From positions 1-64,000 of IMG/VR virus record IMGVR_UViG_3300047499_000102: a DNA stretch of 64,000 nt; one strand, 5' to 3'. Below are positions 38,652-47,261 of this stretch, piece after piece. The position numbers and the translations under genes were made by a program. The first letter of the stretch is position 1. Each line of letters starts with the position of its first letter. The notes under the pieces were generated by a model. That model searched no databases, was not told the DNA's origin, and worked only from the letters and a program-made list of their open reading frames with translations. The DNA is from a virus.

Positions 38652-38938
38652 GGGCGACATCCCGCGTCTGCAGGGTACCCGGCCACGTGCCTGTACAGCA
38701 TGGCGCTCGCGTTGAGGCACATCGAGCCCTCGATCGATCTCACCGCCCCCCCGGGACAGGGGCCACCGTCGCGCGCGCACACGCTCTCCAGTTGGATGGA
38801 TGCGTTGCGCTGGGCCTCGGCCGCAGCGGTGTCCGCATCGGTCCACTTGTCCAGCTGCGAGCCGCCGCACGACAGCGCCGCGACAGCGACAGTGACCGCT
38901 CCCAGCATGGCGAAGAAATAGCGATCGGCGAGACTCAT
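38648..38938 (-). CDS. Predicted lipoprotein, possible outer spanin
   Basis: 96 residues. MSLADRYFFAMLGAVTVAVA followed by ALSC|GGS is a signal peptide II with lipobox Cys at residue 24. The mature part is charged and short (LDKWTDADTAAAEAQRNASI) with three further cysteines. The overlap with the upstream single-TM coiled-coil gene makes a spanin pair conceivable, but the mature part lacks the Pro-rich character of typical o-spanins. Confidence 0.6.
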   Translation of the reverse strand: MSLADRYFFAMLGAVTVAVAALSCGGSQLDKWTDADTAAAEAQRNASIQLESVCARDGGPCPGGAVRSIEGSMCLNASAMLYRHVAGYPADAGCRP

Positions 38939-39750
38939 GGCGACGGGTACCTCCCTGGCTTGTGCGGTGATGCTGGCGCCGCCGTGGCGGGCACCGGAGC
39001 GGCGGGGATGGGATCGATGAACGCTGGCGAGGTCGCTGGTGCGGAAGTGGGTGGTGGCTGACGATTGACGCCCTCGAGGAGGCCCTGCTCGTGCGCCTTC
39101 GCGACCTCGGCGGACAACTTCCACATGAAGCCGAGGATGCTGATCACGACGGCGACGGCCACGCCCGCGGCCACGCCCCAGAACCATTTTCTGATCCGCC
39201 GCAGGGTCCGCCCATCGGCCGCAAGATGCTCGTCGGCGATGACCTCGCGGACCCGATCGCTGTCGCTTTTCTGGTCCGGCACCGGGGGCGGTGGCGGGAA
39301 GCCGGGGAGGGTTGTCAGCCGAAGACCCGGATTGGTTTTCTCGATCATGTCGTCGAAGGCCTCGCTGGCGGCGCGCTTCACCCCAGCCTCCATGTCCTCG
39401 ACGCTCGGAAGCTCGTCGCGCATGCCCTCGACACGCGCCTTCAACTCATCGCGCAACTGCTCCGCGTGCTGCTCGAGCGCGTCGTTCAGAGCGCCCGCCA
39501 CGCTCTCCTTGACCATGTGCTCAAGTCGCGCAGGGATGGTGTTTATGGCAGGACGGATCTCGTCCAACTCCTTGTAGATCGCCTTGAGGTGCTGGTGGTC
39601 CTGGGCGACAACGTTCGCGTAAACGCGCGCGAGTTCCTCCCACGACGCCCGCGGGAGGTTGCGAGGCACGTCTGTCATCATGGGCCGCTGGGGGGGCAAC
39701 GGGGCGATGAGCGGATCGCGGCCGTTGCCGCGGTGCTCGCGGTTACTCAT
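38935..39750 (-). CDS. Coiled-coil protein with single TM segment
   Basis: 271 residues, RBS gaggag. Long charged helical region (residues about 40-130, MVKESVAGALNDALEQHAEQ), Pro-rich piece, then one TM helix WGVAAGVAVAVVISILGFMW near residue 200-220 and a 50-residue Pro/Ala-rich end. It looks like a bitopic inner-membrane protein with a mostly cytoplasmic part. Might be an i-spanin-like or sensor protein; no family recognised. Confidence 0.5.
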   Translation of the reverse strand: MSNREHRGNGRDPLIAPLPPQRPMMTDVPRNLPRASWEELARVYANVVAQDHQHLKAIYKELDEIRPAINTIPARLEHMVKESVAGALNDALEQHAEQLRDELKARVEGMRDELPSVEDMEAGVKRAASEAFDDMIEKTNPGLRLTTLPGFPPPPPVPDQKSDSDRVREVIADEHLAADGRTLRRIRKWFWGVAAGVAVAVVISILGFMWKLSAEVAKAHEQGLLEGVNRQPPPTSAPATSPAFIDPIPAAPVPATAAPASPHKPGRYPSP

Positions 39751-39786
39751 GGTGTCGTTCTCCTCGGCAGGCGTGTGGAGCGAAAG

Positions 39787-40101
39787 CTACTGCGATACGT
39801 CCGGGCGCCGCTTCGGGGTGTGTCGGCTCGCCCCGATCTCGTTACCGACGTCGCAGCACTCGTTCGGATCCGGGCACCCGACCGTCGGGAACGCTCCGCC
39901 GCAGACCTGTCCCTGCGAACAGCAGCCGTCTGGCTTGCCCGTCCCGTCGGGTGTGCCAGGCGCGTAGCACTCGACCTCGACCTCGCTGCACAGGTGGCCG
40001 GGCAGCGGCTTGATGGTCGGGTCGACCCGGTTGATCCAGTCGCACGCGGGGGCGAGCGTGATGGCGAGGACGGCGACGAAGGCGACGGCGATGGGCTTCA
40101 T
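39787..40101 (-). CDS. Predicted lipoprotein, Cys-rich
   Basis: 104 residues. MKPIAVAFVAVLAITLAPAC is a signal peptide II with Cys20. Mature part: DGCCSQGQVCGG and CPDPNECCDVG, the CC/CGG pattern common in secreted proteins of Myxococcota (recalled). Probably disulfide-rich and located on the periplasmic side or outer membrane. ATGA overlap with the gene above. Confidence 0.65.
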   Translation of the reverse strand: MKPIAVAFVAVLAITLAPACDWINRVDPTIKPLPGHLCSEVEVECYAPGTPDGTGKPDGCCSQGQVCGGAFPTVGCPDPNECCDVGNEIGASRHTPKRRPDVSQ

Positions 40102-40391
40102 GGGCAGCAGGCTCCAGGACACGTGCCTGCGGCTCCCCCGCAGAGGGTACCCGCGGCGCAGCATCCGCCGGCGGAGCGATCGGGGTTGGCGCAGGTGTCC
40201 TGGCCCGACGCGCAAGCCGGCAGAGGGCTCGGCTGCGTGGGCAGCCACGGCGCGGCTGCGCCCCCCTCGTGGGCGCTCGCGTCGACGTCGAGCGAGTCGC
40301 CCATCCGCTGCGCGTGGCGCGCGGCTGTCGGACCCGATGCGCACGCGGCAAGGACCGCGGCGGCGGTGAGGATGGCGATGGTGGTCTTCAT
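40098..40391 (-). CDS. Predicted lipoprotein, Cys-rich
   Basis: 97 residues. MKTTIAILTAAAVLAACASG is a signal peptide II with Cys17. Mature part ends in CASGQDTCANPDRSAGGCCA, AGTLCGG and CPGACCP, clearly similar in design to the neighbour at 39787, so both may come from a duplication. Function unknown. Confidence 0.65.
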   Translation of the reverse strand: MKTTIAILTAAAVLAACASGPTAARHAQRMGDSLDVDASAHEGGAAAPWLPTQPSPLPACASGQDTCANPDRSAGGCCAAGTLCGGAAGTCPGACCP

Positions 40392-41176
40392 GGTAGGACC
40401 TCGAGCAGTTTGCCGCCCACGTCGATGTGGGCCCCATGCAGCAGCTCGGGCGAGTAGTCGCCCATGTGAGCCTTGCCGACCCACACGCGCATGTTGCCGT
40501 CGGGCAGCGCCTGAAGAACCGCGTGGCGCGCGCCCTTCGTGTCCGCGTTGAGCGGGACCGAGAGGACGACGTTGCCCGGCTTCGCGTTCGCCCAGGCCTT
40601 CGGCTGCGAGGTGATGACGATGCTCCCGTCTCCCGCGGTGACGGTGCCGCTGACCGTGATGCCGCCGCCGTCGTCCAGGGTGATGCCGGTGGGCGGCTTC
40701 CAGTCCGGCCCGTGTGTGATCTCCGGCACGAGCCCGCAGCGCTGGAAGCACTCGATCCCCTCGGTGATGAGGGCTCCCTTGGTGTCCACGTACCCACCAG
40801 CGTCATCGCGAGGCCACGTTGCCCACCGCGCCGCCGAGACGTCTTCGCAAGCCTTCACGCACGGACTGCCCGATGGGTACCGAAACGCCCAGCGCGTGTG
40901 GTCGTCGTGGTCGCGGTCGCTCCATCCCGTCTGGCACGACGTCGTCTCGCCGGTCTGCGCGACGGTCCAGTTCGTCGAGGACGGCACGACGTCCCCGACG
41001 TAGATGACGCCGCCGCCGTCCGGGTACTGCGCCGTTTGCAGGATCGTCGGGCCACCTCGCTGCACGTCGTACTCGACCCGCTCGGTCGGCACCGGCTGCG
41101 ACTGCTCCAATGGAGCCGCAGTCGGGCGCGCGCACGCCGCGAGCGCCAGCAGCGCGGCTGCGAGCGGCGCCCTCAC
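40388..41176 (-). CDS. Predicted lipoprotein with beta-rich C-terminus
   Basis: 262 residues, GTG in a GTGA overlap. VRAPLAAALLALAACARPT: signal peptide II. The mature N-terminal half has cysteines in SPCVKACEDV and ECFQRCGLVPE; the C-terminal half is beta-rich (GGGITVSGTVTAGDGSIVIT). The second half could be an adhesin-type domain. No family recognised. Confidence 0.6.
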   Translation of the reverse strand: MRAPLAAALLALAACARPTAAPLEQSQPVPTERVEYDVQRGGPTILQTAQYPDGGGVIYVGDVVPSSTNWTVAQTGETTSCQTGWSDRDHDDHTRWAFRYPSGSPCVKACEDVSAARWATWPRDDAGGYVDTKGALITEGIECFQRCGLVPEITHGPDWKPPTGITLDDGGGITVSGTVTAGDGSIVITSQPKAWANAKPGNVVLSVPLNADTKGARHAVLQALPDGNMRVWVGKAHMGDYSPELLHGAHIDVGGKLLEVLP

Positions 41177-41655
41177 CGCGACCCCGGCCAGTAGACGTGG
41201 TCGGCGACCTTGCAGCTCTTGGTGCAGGCCTCGTAGTCGTGCAGGTAGGCCGCGTAGTCGCCCGGCGAGACCTCCGACAGCGGCTTGCCGAAGCGCTGGT
41301 AGACGGTCTGCCCGACGCTCGCGTAGGCCGCGGTGCAGCCGTAGTCGCACGGCCGCTCGTTGCCATCGACCACCGCGTAGGAGCCTCCATCGATCGTGGG
41401 GACGACGGTGCGGCCCGTCGGCAGCATGAGGCGGTAGTCCCCTACGTGGTAGGCCGGGGGCGCCGCCGCTGCGCTGGGGGCGGTGGTCGCGACGGGCGCG
41501 GATGCCTCGACAGTGGCCTCGGCCACCCCGGCGTCGACAACGAGCACTGAGGCAGTGGGCGCAGGGGGTGGCAGCGGTGGGACGGGGGGTGGCAGCGTCG
41601 CCATGCAAGCGACCATGGCGAACGTGAAGAGCGACAGCGCGAGCAGGAATCGCAT
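41173..41655 (-). CDS. Predicted lipoprotein
   Basis: 160 residues, RBS ggaggt. MRFLLALSLFTFAMVACMAT is a signal peptide II with Cys17, then a Pro-rich linker (PPPVPPLPPPAPTA) and a globular part with CDYGC and ACTKSC that resembles in layout the neighbour at 40388. First gene after a 102-bp gap containing a CGCATGCG site, so it likely starts a transcript. Confidence 0.65.
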   Translation of the reverse strand: MRFLLALSLFTFAMVACMATLPPPVPPLPPPAPTASVLVVDAGVAEATVEASAPVATTAPSAAAAPPAYHVGDYRLMLPTGRTVVPTIDGGSYAVVDGNERPCDYGCTAAYASVGQTVYQRFGKPLSEVSPGDYAAYLHDYEACTKSCKVADHVYWPGSR

Positions 41656-41687
41656 CGGAAGTGACCTCCGGGCCGAGGCTAGCACCG

Positions 41688-41706
41688 CGCATGCGCTGCG
41701 TGAACG
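41688..41706. promoter_or_regulatory. CGCATGCG site with weak second half
   Basis: CGCATGCG at 41688-41695, followed 11 bp on by CGTGAACG (41699-41706), which keeps only the outer CG pairs. It lies 33-51 bp upstream of the lipoprotein start at 41655 on the minus strand. Confidence 0.4.
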
Positions 41707-41757
41707 ACCATCAGATCGCGTCCCGCAGCGGCACCGCGTCGTTCGCGGGCGCCGCCT

Positions 41758-43659
41758 TCACTGGGTCATCGCCGTCCCAACGAGCCGCGCCACGCCCGCC
41801 GAATAGCAGACGTGCGGCGTCTGGGTGGACGCCGTCGCCGTGATGGTGGTGCCCCAGTTTTGGCTGTTGGCGATGAGCGTGACGCCGTTGGACAAGCCGG
41901 TGACCGCCGTGAAGTCCAGGTCCCAGCACGCTCCGTCGGTCGCCGGGAAGGTGACCGTGGTGCCAGCTCCCGAAAGCGTCCCGGTGAACTTGATGTGGGG
42001 CGAGTTGTAGACCGTGTTCGCCAGGACGTTAGAGGCGCCCGAGGTGAGGGCCTGGGAGGTGCTCATCCAAGAGAAAGCATTCGTGCCGCTCACCCCGCCT
42101 ACAGGTACACGGTGCTGTTCGTTGACGTTCGACAAGGCAACATACGTCGAACCACCAAGACTGAACCCAATGTTTTCGTTGGCTGGTCCATTGAGAGTGA
42201 GCGACGTGCTTGAGTACGCGATTGCGTAATTCGTGGAACTTGGAGTAACTCCGTTGAAATAGATAGCGCCCTGCGAAGTGGTCCCCACCTGCGCCCCCAT
42301 CGCCACGAGAGTGCTGCCTGCACGCTGCACGTTGACGTACGCCTCCGTGCCACCGCTGTTCGGCGCGTTCACCTGGAGGTTGATCGAGCCTGAAGTGAAA
42401 GTAGCGTTAGAGGCCGCGCCTGCTCCGGCTGCAAGATTGAGTGAGCCACCAGTGACGTTTGTGGTCGCAGTAGCAAAAGCCGATTGAGCGGAGATAGTCG
42501 TGCTGTTCGTCGCCGTGTCCGTGGTCTGGGCCGCCTGATTGAGCGCGGGAGTCAGCGTCTTCGCCCACTGCACCGTCGCCTGCGAGTCGAGGAAGAACGT
42601 GTTGCCTGAGAAATGCGCCAGCGCGCTTCCCAACTGCGTGATGTACACGCTGCCGCCCGTGCCGGCGTTGACGTTCGTCTCCGAGGCGCCGTTCGACATG
42701 ATCGCGTAGTTGCCAGTCCCCGGAGTGATCCCACCCGTGCCAGCTAGGTACAGGGCGCCGTAAGCGGTCACCGAGCCGACGAGAGGTTGGACGTTGCCGA
42801 ACTGCGAGCCGCCCGACTGGAAGACGATGGACCCGTTCAGGCCCGCCGTAGCCGATCCGCTAGTGCCTCCAGCCCCAGAGCTGAGCACGAGGTTTCCACC
42901 CGTGCCGCCGTTGTTGCTCGCACCTGTTGCAGCCTGTCCCGCCTGCGCGCTGAGCGTCATGGTGACGCCGGCAGCACCAGATCCCGCGGATGTAGAAGAC
43001 AGAGCTGACTGGGTGAACGTCGGATTCGCGATGCTAGAGATCCAGGCCCACGTGCTCGCCGTTAGATTAGCTTCCGCAACGTTAGCCACTGCAAATTGCA
43101 GAGTGCTGCCCGGCGCATTGATAATGGTTGTTGAGCCGTTGCAGGCGAGACTGTAGTTCGAGCTAGATGCAGAAAGGTTACTCAGCCAAATAGCTCCGTA
43201 GCTGCTTCCGTTTGACTCTTGCCCCATCTGCACATAGTTCGAGCCACCACTCTGAACTTGGACAGCACCTGGAGATCCAGTACTGTTCGGAGCTGGTGTG
43301 TTCAGGATGATGTTGCCGGGAGTGTTGGTGCCGGCGTTGAGCGGGGCCTGAGACGCGATGGTGAGGTTGACGCCGTTGCCGGTCGTCGAGGTGGCCTGCG
43401 TCAGCGTCGGACTCGTGGTCCCCGCGGTCCACTGGAGCGACGCGGGGGTGATCGTGATGGGGCTCGTCCCCGAGATGCTCACGACCGTCTGGGAGGTGCT
43501 CGTGGAGCCCGCGAGATCGCCCGCCCACGTGACGGAGCCGCCCGAACCGCTGCCGCCCACCGGGCCGTAACCGTTGCTCTGCGCGCTCACCGTGCTTGAG
43601 GCAAGCATGGCGAAGACGGTCAGGCAGAGCGCGAGCAGAAGTAGTTTGGACTTCGTCAT
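41758..43659 (-). CDS. Large fibre/adhesin-like protein with Sec signal peptide
   Basis: 633 residues. MTKSKLLLLALCLTVFAMLA followed by SSTVSAQ is a clear signal peptide. The rest is Gly/Ser/Thr/Asn-rich beta sequence with loose repeats (GGTGGNLVLSSGAGG, SGGSNYVQMG, SGGSQFGNV, GGTEAYVNVQ), the style of phage tail fibres and surface adhesins. No transmembrane anchor or autotransporter barrel is obvious. The DNA is less GC-rich than its neighbours. A signal peptide is unexpected for a virion fibre. Confidence 0.65.
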   Translation of the reverse strand: MTKSKLLLLALCLTVFAMLASSTVSAQSNGYGPVGGSGSGGSVTWAGDLAGSTSTSQTVVSISGTSPITITPASLQWTAGTTSPTLTQATSTTGNGVNLTIASQAPLNAGTNTPGNIILNTPAPNSTGSPGAVQVQSGGSNYVQMGQESNGSSYGAIWLSNLSASSSNYSLACNGSTTIINAPGSTLQFAVANVAEANLTASTWAWISSIANPTFTQSALSSTSAGSGAAGVTMTLSAQAGQAATGASNNGGTGGNLVLSSGAGGTSGSATAGLNGSIVFQSGGSQFGNVQPLVGSVTAYGALYLAGTGGITPGTGNYAIMSNGASETNVNAGTGGSVYITQLGSALAHFSGNTFFLDSQATVQWAKTLTPALNQAAQTTDTATNSTTISAQSAFATATTNVTGGSLNLAAGAGAASNATFTSGSINLQVNAPNSGGTEAYVNVQRAGSTLVAMGAQVGTTSQGAIYFNGVTPSSTNYAIAYSSTSLTLNGPANENIGFSLGGSTYVALSNVNEQHRVPVGGVSGTNAFSWMSTSQALTSGASNVLANTVYNSPHIKFTGTLSGAGTTVTFPATDGACWDLDFTAVTGLSNGVTLIANSQNWGTTITATASTQTPHVCYSAGVARLVGTAMTQ

Positions 43660-43662
43660 GAC

Positions 43663-44220
43663 TCAGCTCCCCCCGTAGTAGAAGAGCGTGACCGTGTAGT
43701 TCGCGATGCCCGACGAGAAGACGATGGTGGACCCCGCGCCCAACTCGTTCGGGCTGCCCTGCAGCACGGGCCTGCCGAGCGTGAAGGACTGGTTGGCCTG
43801 CAGCGTGATGGGCGGGTTTATCTGCGCGTCGGTGATGCTCGGTCCCGCCGGGGTGATCGTGATCGTCCCCGTGCCGCCCGAGCCAGCCGACCCGGAAAGC
43901 ATCGTCACGTAGCTGCCTGCCGGCACCGTGACGGTCGCTGGTGTCGACGTGCCAGCGGTCAGGTAGAAGGTGCCGTTGCCATTCTGGTATCCCGCGTCGT
44001 ACACGCCGCCGATGCGAACCCATGGCGCGGGGGGCGGGGGAGGCGACGGAGGACGCGATGTCGGCGACGGGCTCAGCCCCGCCTCCTCGACGTACACGTA
44101 GACGGGCATCGGCTTGGCGCCGATGTACCAGGAGATGCCGCATGCGGAGAGCGAGAACAGGAAGAGCGCGAGCAGCGACACGGCGAGCCAGGTGCCTCGA
44201 GCGGCTTGGAAGCGATTCAT
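43663..44220 (-). CDS. Predicted lipoprotein with fibre-like domain
   Basis: 185 residues, RBS gaagga. GTWLAVSLLALFLFSLSACG is a signal peptide II; then a Pro/Ser linker (SPSPTSRPPSPPPPPAP) and a beta-rich domain (GTFYLTAGTSTPATVTVPAG, GTGTITITPAGPSITDAQIN) like those in phage fibres. An alternative start is the ATG at 44241. Between fibre genes, so either a fibre tip or a surface-displayed protein. Confidence 0.6.
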   Translation of the reverse strand: MNRFQAARGTWLAVSLLALFLFSLSACGISWYIGAKPMPVYVYVEEAGLSPSPTSRPPSPPPPPAPWVRIGGVYDAGYQNGNGTFYLTAGTSTPATVTVPAGSYVTMLSGSAGSGGTGTITITPAGPSITDAQINPPITLQANQSFTLGRPVLQGSPNELGAGSTIVFSSGIANYTVTLFYYGGS

Positions 44221-44252
44221 GGGGTGGCGTCCTTCGGTCATGATGGAGTTGG

Positions 44253-44801
44253 TCAGGCGATCTGGACCCATACGTTCGTCGCGACCTGCACGACGGTCGC
44301 CTTGGCGTGGGCGGCGGCCAGCACGAGTGTCGCGGCGCCGTTGATGGTGGCTCCGGTGGGCGTGATGGTGAGCGTGTTGGCGCCGGACATGCTTCCGTCG
44401 CCGTCGACGAAGGTGATGGGAATGCCGACGGGGAGCCCAGCTGGCAACGTCGCGATGCGCGCGGCGGTCAGCCCCGTCGTCGCGTATGTCGCCCTCGCGC
44501 CCGAAGCCGAGAAGTTCTGGTTGGCCACCTCCACCACGACGGGCGACTGGATGACGAAGTTGCCGCCGCCCGCCGCCGCGGTCGCAGCCACGACGGTGGC
44601 GCCTTCGGGAGTCAGGAGAGAGGACTGTTGGAGTTGCCACGTCTGCATCCCCGCCTGGACGTAGAAGAGGCTCCCATCGGGGTACGCGCTCGTGGGCGAC
44701 AGCGCCTCAAGGGCGACAAGGCTCGCAACGCTGCCCGCCAGCGGCCCCGGTGGCCCCTGGACGTACTCGGTGACGACGGTCTCGATGACAGGGTTGGTCA
44801 T
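44253..44801 (-). CDS. Tail fibre-type protein
   Basis: 182 residues, start MTNPVIETVVTEYVQGPPGP. It has a short collagen-like GPPGP, then YPDGSLFYVQAGMQTWQLQQ and beta repeats (ATGLTAARIATLPAG, ITFVDGDGSMSGANTLTI) common in phage fibre or adaptor proteins. Probably virion-associated. Confidence 0.6.
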   Translation of the reverse strand: MTNPVIETVVTEYVQGPPGPLAGSVASLVALEALSPTSAYPDGSLFYVQAGMQTWQLQQSSLLTPEGATVVAATAAAGGGNFVIQSPVVVEVANQNFSASGARATYATTGLTAARIATLPAGLPVGIPITFVDGDGSMSGANTLTITPTGATINGAATLVLAAAHAKATVVQVATNVWVQIA

Positions 44802-44808
44802 GGCTGCC

Positions 44809-45168
44809 TCAGCTGCCGCTCACGATGAAGGGTCCCGAAAGGAACTCTTGGATGGTGCCGTTGGCCCAGGTGATGAAGAGCTTCGCGAGGTACACTCCCG
44901 TCGCGAGCCCCGCTGTGGTTGCGTTGTCGATGGCGAGCGCGATCGTGCCGGCGCTGCCGCCAAGGACGATCGAGCCTTGCCCGTTGGGCGTCGTCGACAC
45001 GCTGACCACCGGCGTTCCGGGGACGGTGGGCGACGTCACCTGAAAAGTCGCCGTGGCGCCCGTAAGATTGACGGGTGAGACCGCGCCGACTGCGCCCGTC
45101 TCCCACAGCCACGTGCGTGCATAGTCGGCCCCCTGGTCTACGTAGAGGCGACGACGGATGACGGGCAT
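44809..45168 (-). CDS. Baseplate/fibre-adaptor-like beta protein
   Basis: 119 residues, start MPVIRRRLYVDQGADYARTW. VDQGADYARTWLWE and VNLTGATATFQVTSP, then YLAKLFITWANGTIQEFLSG: an immunoglobulin-like beta domain similar to phage upper-baseplate or fibre-adaptor proteins that begin with ...QGADF... No precise family. Confidence 0.55.
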   Translation of the reverse strand: MPVIRRRLYVDQGADYARTWLWETGAVGAVSPVNLTGATATFQVTSPTVPGTPVVSVSTTPNGQGSIVLGGSAGTIALAIDNATTAGLATGVYLAKLFITWANGTIQEFLSGPFIVSGS

Positions 45169-45234
45169 GCTCGCTCTTCCTTCCTATGGCTGCGCGGGCT
45201 CGCGCGGCATCGATGACGTGACTGGAGCGAACGC

Positions 45235-45336
45235 CTACTGGAGCGCGCCGTAGCGCAGCGACCGGAACTCGCGCAGGTGGCCGAGCGCGTTGGTCGTGCC
45301 CTGGCACTGCCTGCGCATGGTGCGGTCCTCACTCAT
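45235..45336 (-). CDS. Small basic ORF
   Basis: 33 residues, MSEDRTMRRQCQGTTNALGH. The start overlaps the upstream stop (ATGA), otherwise no evidence. The 66 bp between it and the next gene hold nothing else I recognise. Confidence 0.35.
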   Translation of the reverse strand: MSEDRTMRRQCQGTTNALGHLREFRSLRYGALQ

Positions 45337-46313
45337 GGCTTGTAGTCGACGCGCAGCCTTGCGAACGTCACGACGAGCGACGTGCCGGAGCCGGACCGTT
45401 GCGCCCCGATGCCAGCCTTCAATGTCTTGCCGTTTGCGAGTTCCCAGTTGTTGGATGAGCTGCTGGAAGTCCAAACCTGCTGAATAGTAAGGCTGGCGAG
45501 AGTGGGCCACCCGCTAGAGTAGCTGCCCCTGTAAGAGAAGAACTGAGGGTAGGACGACAGCTTCGACACTTCCAAAACCATCACGTTATTGGATGAGCTG
45601 ATGGAAAATAAGTCACTGACGAAGCCAGAGTTGTTGCTGTTGTTGTACTCGAAAAAGGTAGCGACGCCGACTCCAGCAGTTCCGTACCCTCTCTTGTACC
45701 CGTAGCCGTAGCTCGTCGCGTTTTCGCCAGTGTCCAGGGACAATACAGCGTTGTCGTAGTTGGCAGAGAAGTTGCCAGCCGAGTTATAGGCCCAAACGCG
45801 CACGGAGATCGAAGGGTCGTAGAGCGGCAGAAGCGACGCTAGGTCGACGTAGAGACCTGGATACGTCTTGCCGGTGTTGTAGTCGCTGGTGGATGCCGGC
45901 GTGAACGTGATACCGGAGCTGCTCAGCGTGGCGTGCGTGACTTCATTCGCAGAGTTGAACTTAGTAAACGTGTAAGCGCCGATGGTGTAGGTGCCGTCGG
46001 AGGTGAACGTCTGCGACCCCTGCGCCGTCAGGTCCAGGTCCATCAGGGTCGTCCACCCGCCGCTAACGCCACCCGAATCAGAACCAGAACTCGAAGGCGG
46101 GTATTGCCAACTCCACGTCGAGCCATTGCTGCCGAGAAAGGACCCGTCGGGACCAGGGGACGGGATGAGGGGCGACGCGCCAACCTTCGCCGATGCGTCT
46201 GGTCCATCGGCGTGACCAGCAGGGGCGATGTCTCGCCCGAGGCCGACGAGAACGAGCAGCGCCGCCGACAGGAGGGCGACCGCGAGCGCGACGAGGATGC
46301 GAGTCTTGGTCAT
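45333..46313 (-). CDS. Fibre-like protein with N-terminal signal anchor
   Basis: 326 residues. ILVALAVALLSAALLVLVGL is a signal peptide or membrane anchor with no clear cleavage site. The remaining part is Ser/Asn/Tyr-rich beta sequence (FFEYNNSNNSGFVSDLFSIS, IQQVWTSSSSSNNWELANGK), like a carbohydrate-binding fibre head. Its DNA is distinctly less GC-rich than neighbouring genes, which suggests recent transfer. Confidence 0.55.
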   Translation of the reverse strand: MTKTRILVALAVALLSAALLVLVGLGRDIAPAGHADGPDASAKVGASPLIPSPGPDGSFLGSNGSTWSWQYPPSSSGSDSGGVSGGWTTLMDLDLTAQGSQTFTSDGTYTIGAYTFTKFNSANEVTHATLSSSGITFTPASTSDYNTGKTYPGLYVDLASLLPLYDPSISVRVWAYNSAGNFSANYDNAVLSLDTGENATSYGYGYKRGYGTAGVGVATFFEYNNSNNSGFVSDLFSISSSNNVMVLEVSKLSSYPQFFSYRGSYSSGWPTLASLTIQQVWTSSSSSNNWELANGKTLKAGIGAQRSGSGTSLVVTFARLRVDYKP

Positions 46314-46322
46314 GGGTGTCTT

Positions 46323-47216
46323 TCAGCAGAGGTACAGGCCGGCGGCGACCGAGTAGGTGAACCGGAAGCGCCCGCGCGCGGTGGTGAGCGTCACCGGCGA
46401 GTTGGTGGCCCCCGTGCTGCCCACGTAGTTCGGGTCGACGACGGCGATGCCGTTGCCGCTCACGAGCAGCGGGTTGGACTGCCAGCCCGACTTCCCGAGC
46501 GGGTGGCCTCCCGAGGTCGCGAGCGGCACGTCCACGACTTCCCACCAGAGGCCGTTGCCGCCGTTGCTCGCCGCCGCCAGCGAGGCCGCGTTGGGCAGCG
46601 TCACGGTGAATCCGCCCGCGCTCGTGTCGACCAGGAAGATCGTGCCGGCCTGGGCGACCGTGAACACCGTGGCGGCGTTCACGTACTGCATCGAGCCGCC
46701 ACCACCCCCGGAGCTGCCCGCGTCGACGAGGCGAAACATGCGCATCACGCCGCCGGCCCAATTTCGAAGCACGTCCCACTGGTTCGCCTCGGTTGCGCCC
46801 AGGCCCTCCATGGCGAGGTTCGGGCTACGAATGGACATCACGAGCGACGTGTCCGTGAGCGCCGGGTTGTACGCCGGGTTGGCTGCGCCGTTGGCCAGCA
46901 GACGCGCCGGGTTGTTGTTCACCGTCAGGCGGACGGGGATCTTGCCCCAGTTGTTGGCCCCGGCCGCTGGCGCGTTGAATGCCGGCGGCAGCGTCGTGGG
47001 GTTCGCTGGCTGGAAGTAGTAGTTCCCCATCGCGTCGGTCGACCAGCCAGCCGGGCAGGCCATGCCAGGTGGGTAGTCGACCATCTGCCAAAGCGCGGAC
47101 GTCCACCCGCTGGTGTTCGCGGCCGAGAGTTGGACCGAGCTTCCGAAGGGGACCGTGACCGGTCCGGTCACGACGGCGCCGCCGGCAATGGAAACTTGGA
47201 CGTTGGCGCTGGTCAC
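46323..47216 (-). CDS. Tail fibre-type protein
   Basis: 297 residues, GTG with gaggga upstream. The N-terminal Ig-like part (VQVSIAGGAVVTGPVTVPFG), middle with LGATEANQWDVLRNWAGGVM, and a C-terminal pattern AGTIFLVDTSAGGFTVTLPN ... NGLWWEVVDV that I recall from many phage fibre proteins. Likely a receptor-binding or fibre component. Confidence 0.6.
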   Translation of the reverse strand: MTSANVQVSIAGGAVVTGPVTVPFGSSVQLSAANTSGWTSALWQMVDYPPGMACPAGWSTDAMGNYYFQPANPTTLPPAFNAPAAGANNWGKIPVRLTVNNNPARLLANGAANPAYNPALTDTSLVMSIRSPNLAMEGLGATEANQWDVLRNWAGGVMRMFRLVDAGSSGGGGGSMQYVNAATVFTVAQAGTIFLVDTSAGGFTVTLPNAASLAAASNGGNGLWWEVVDVPLATSGGHPLGKSGWQSNPLLVSGNGIAVVDPNYVGSTGATNSPVTLTTARGRFRFTYSVAAGLYLC

Positions 47217-47261
47217 TTGATCACCTTGTCCCTCACGGCAGGAAGTCGTACCTTCAAAAGC

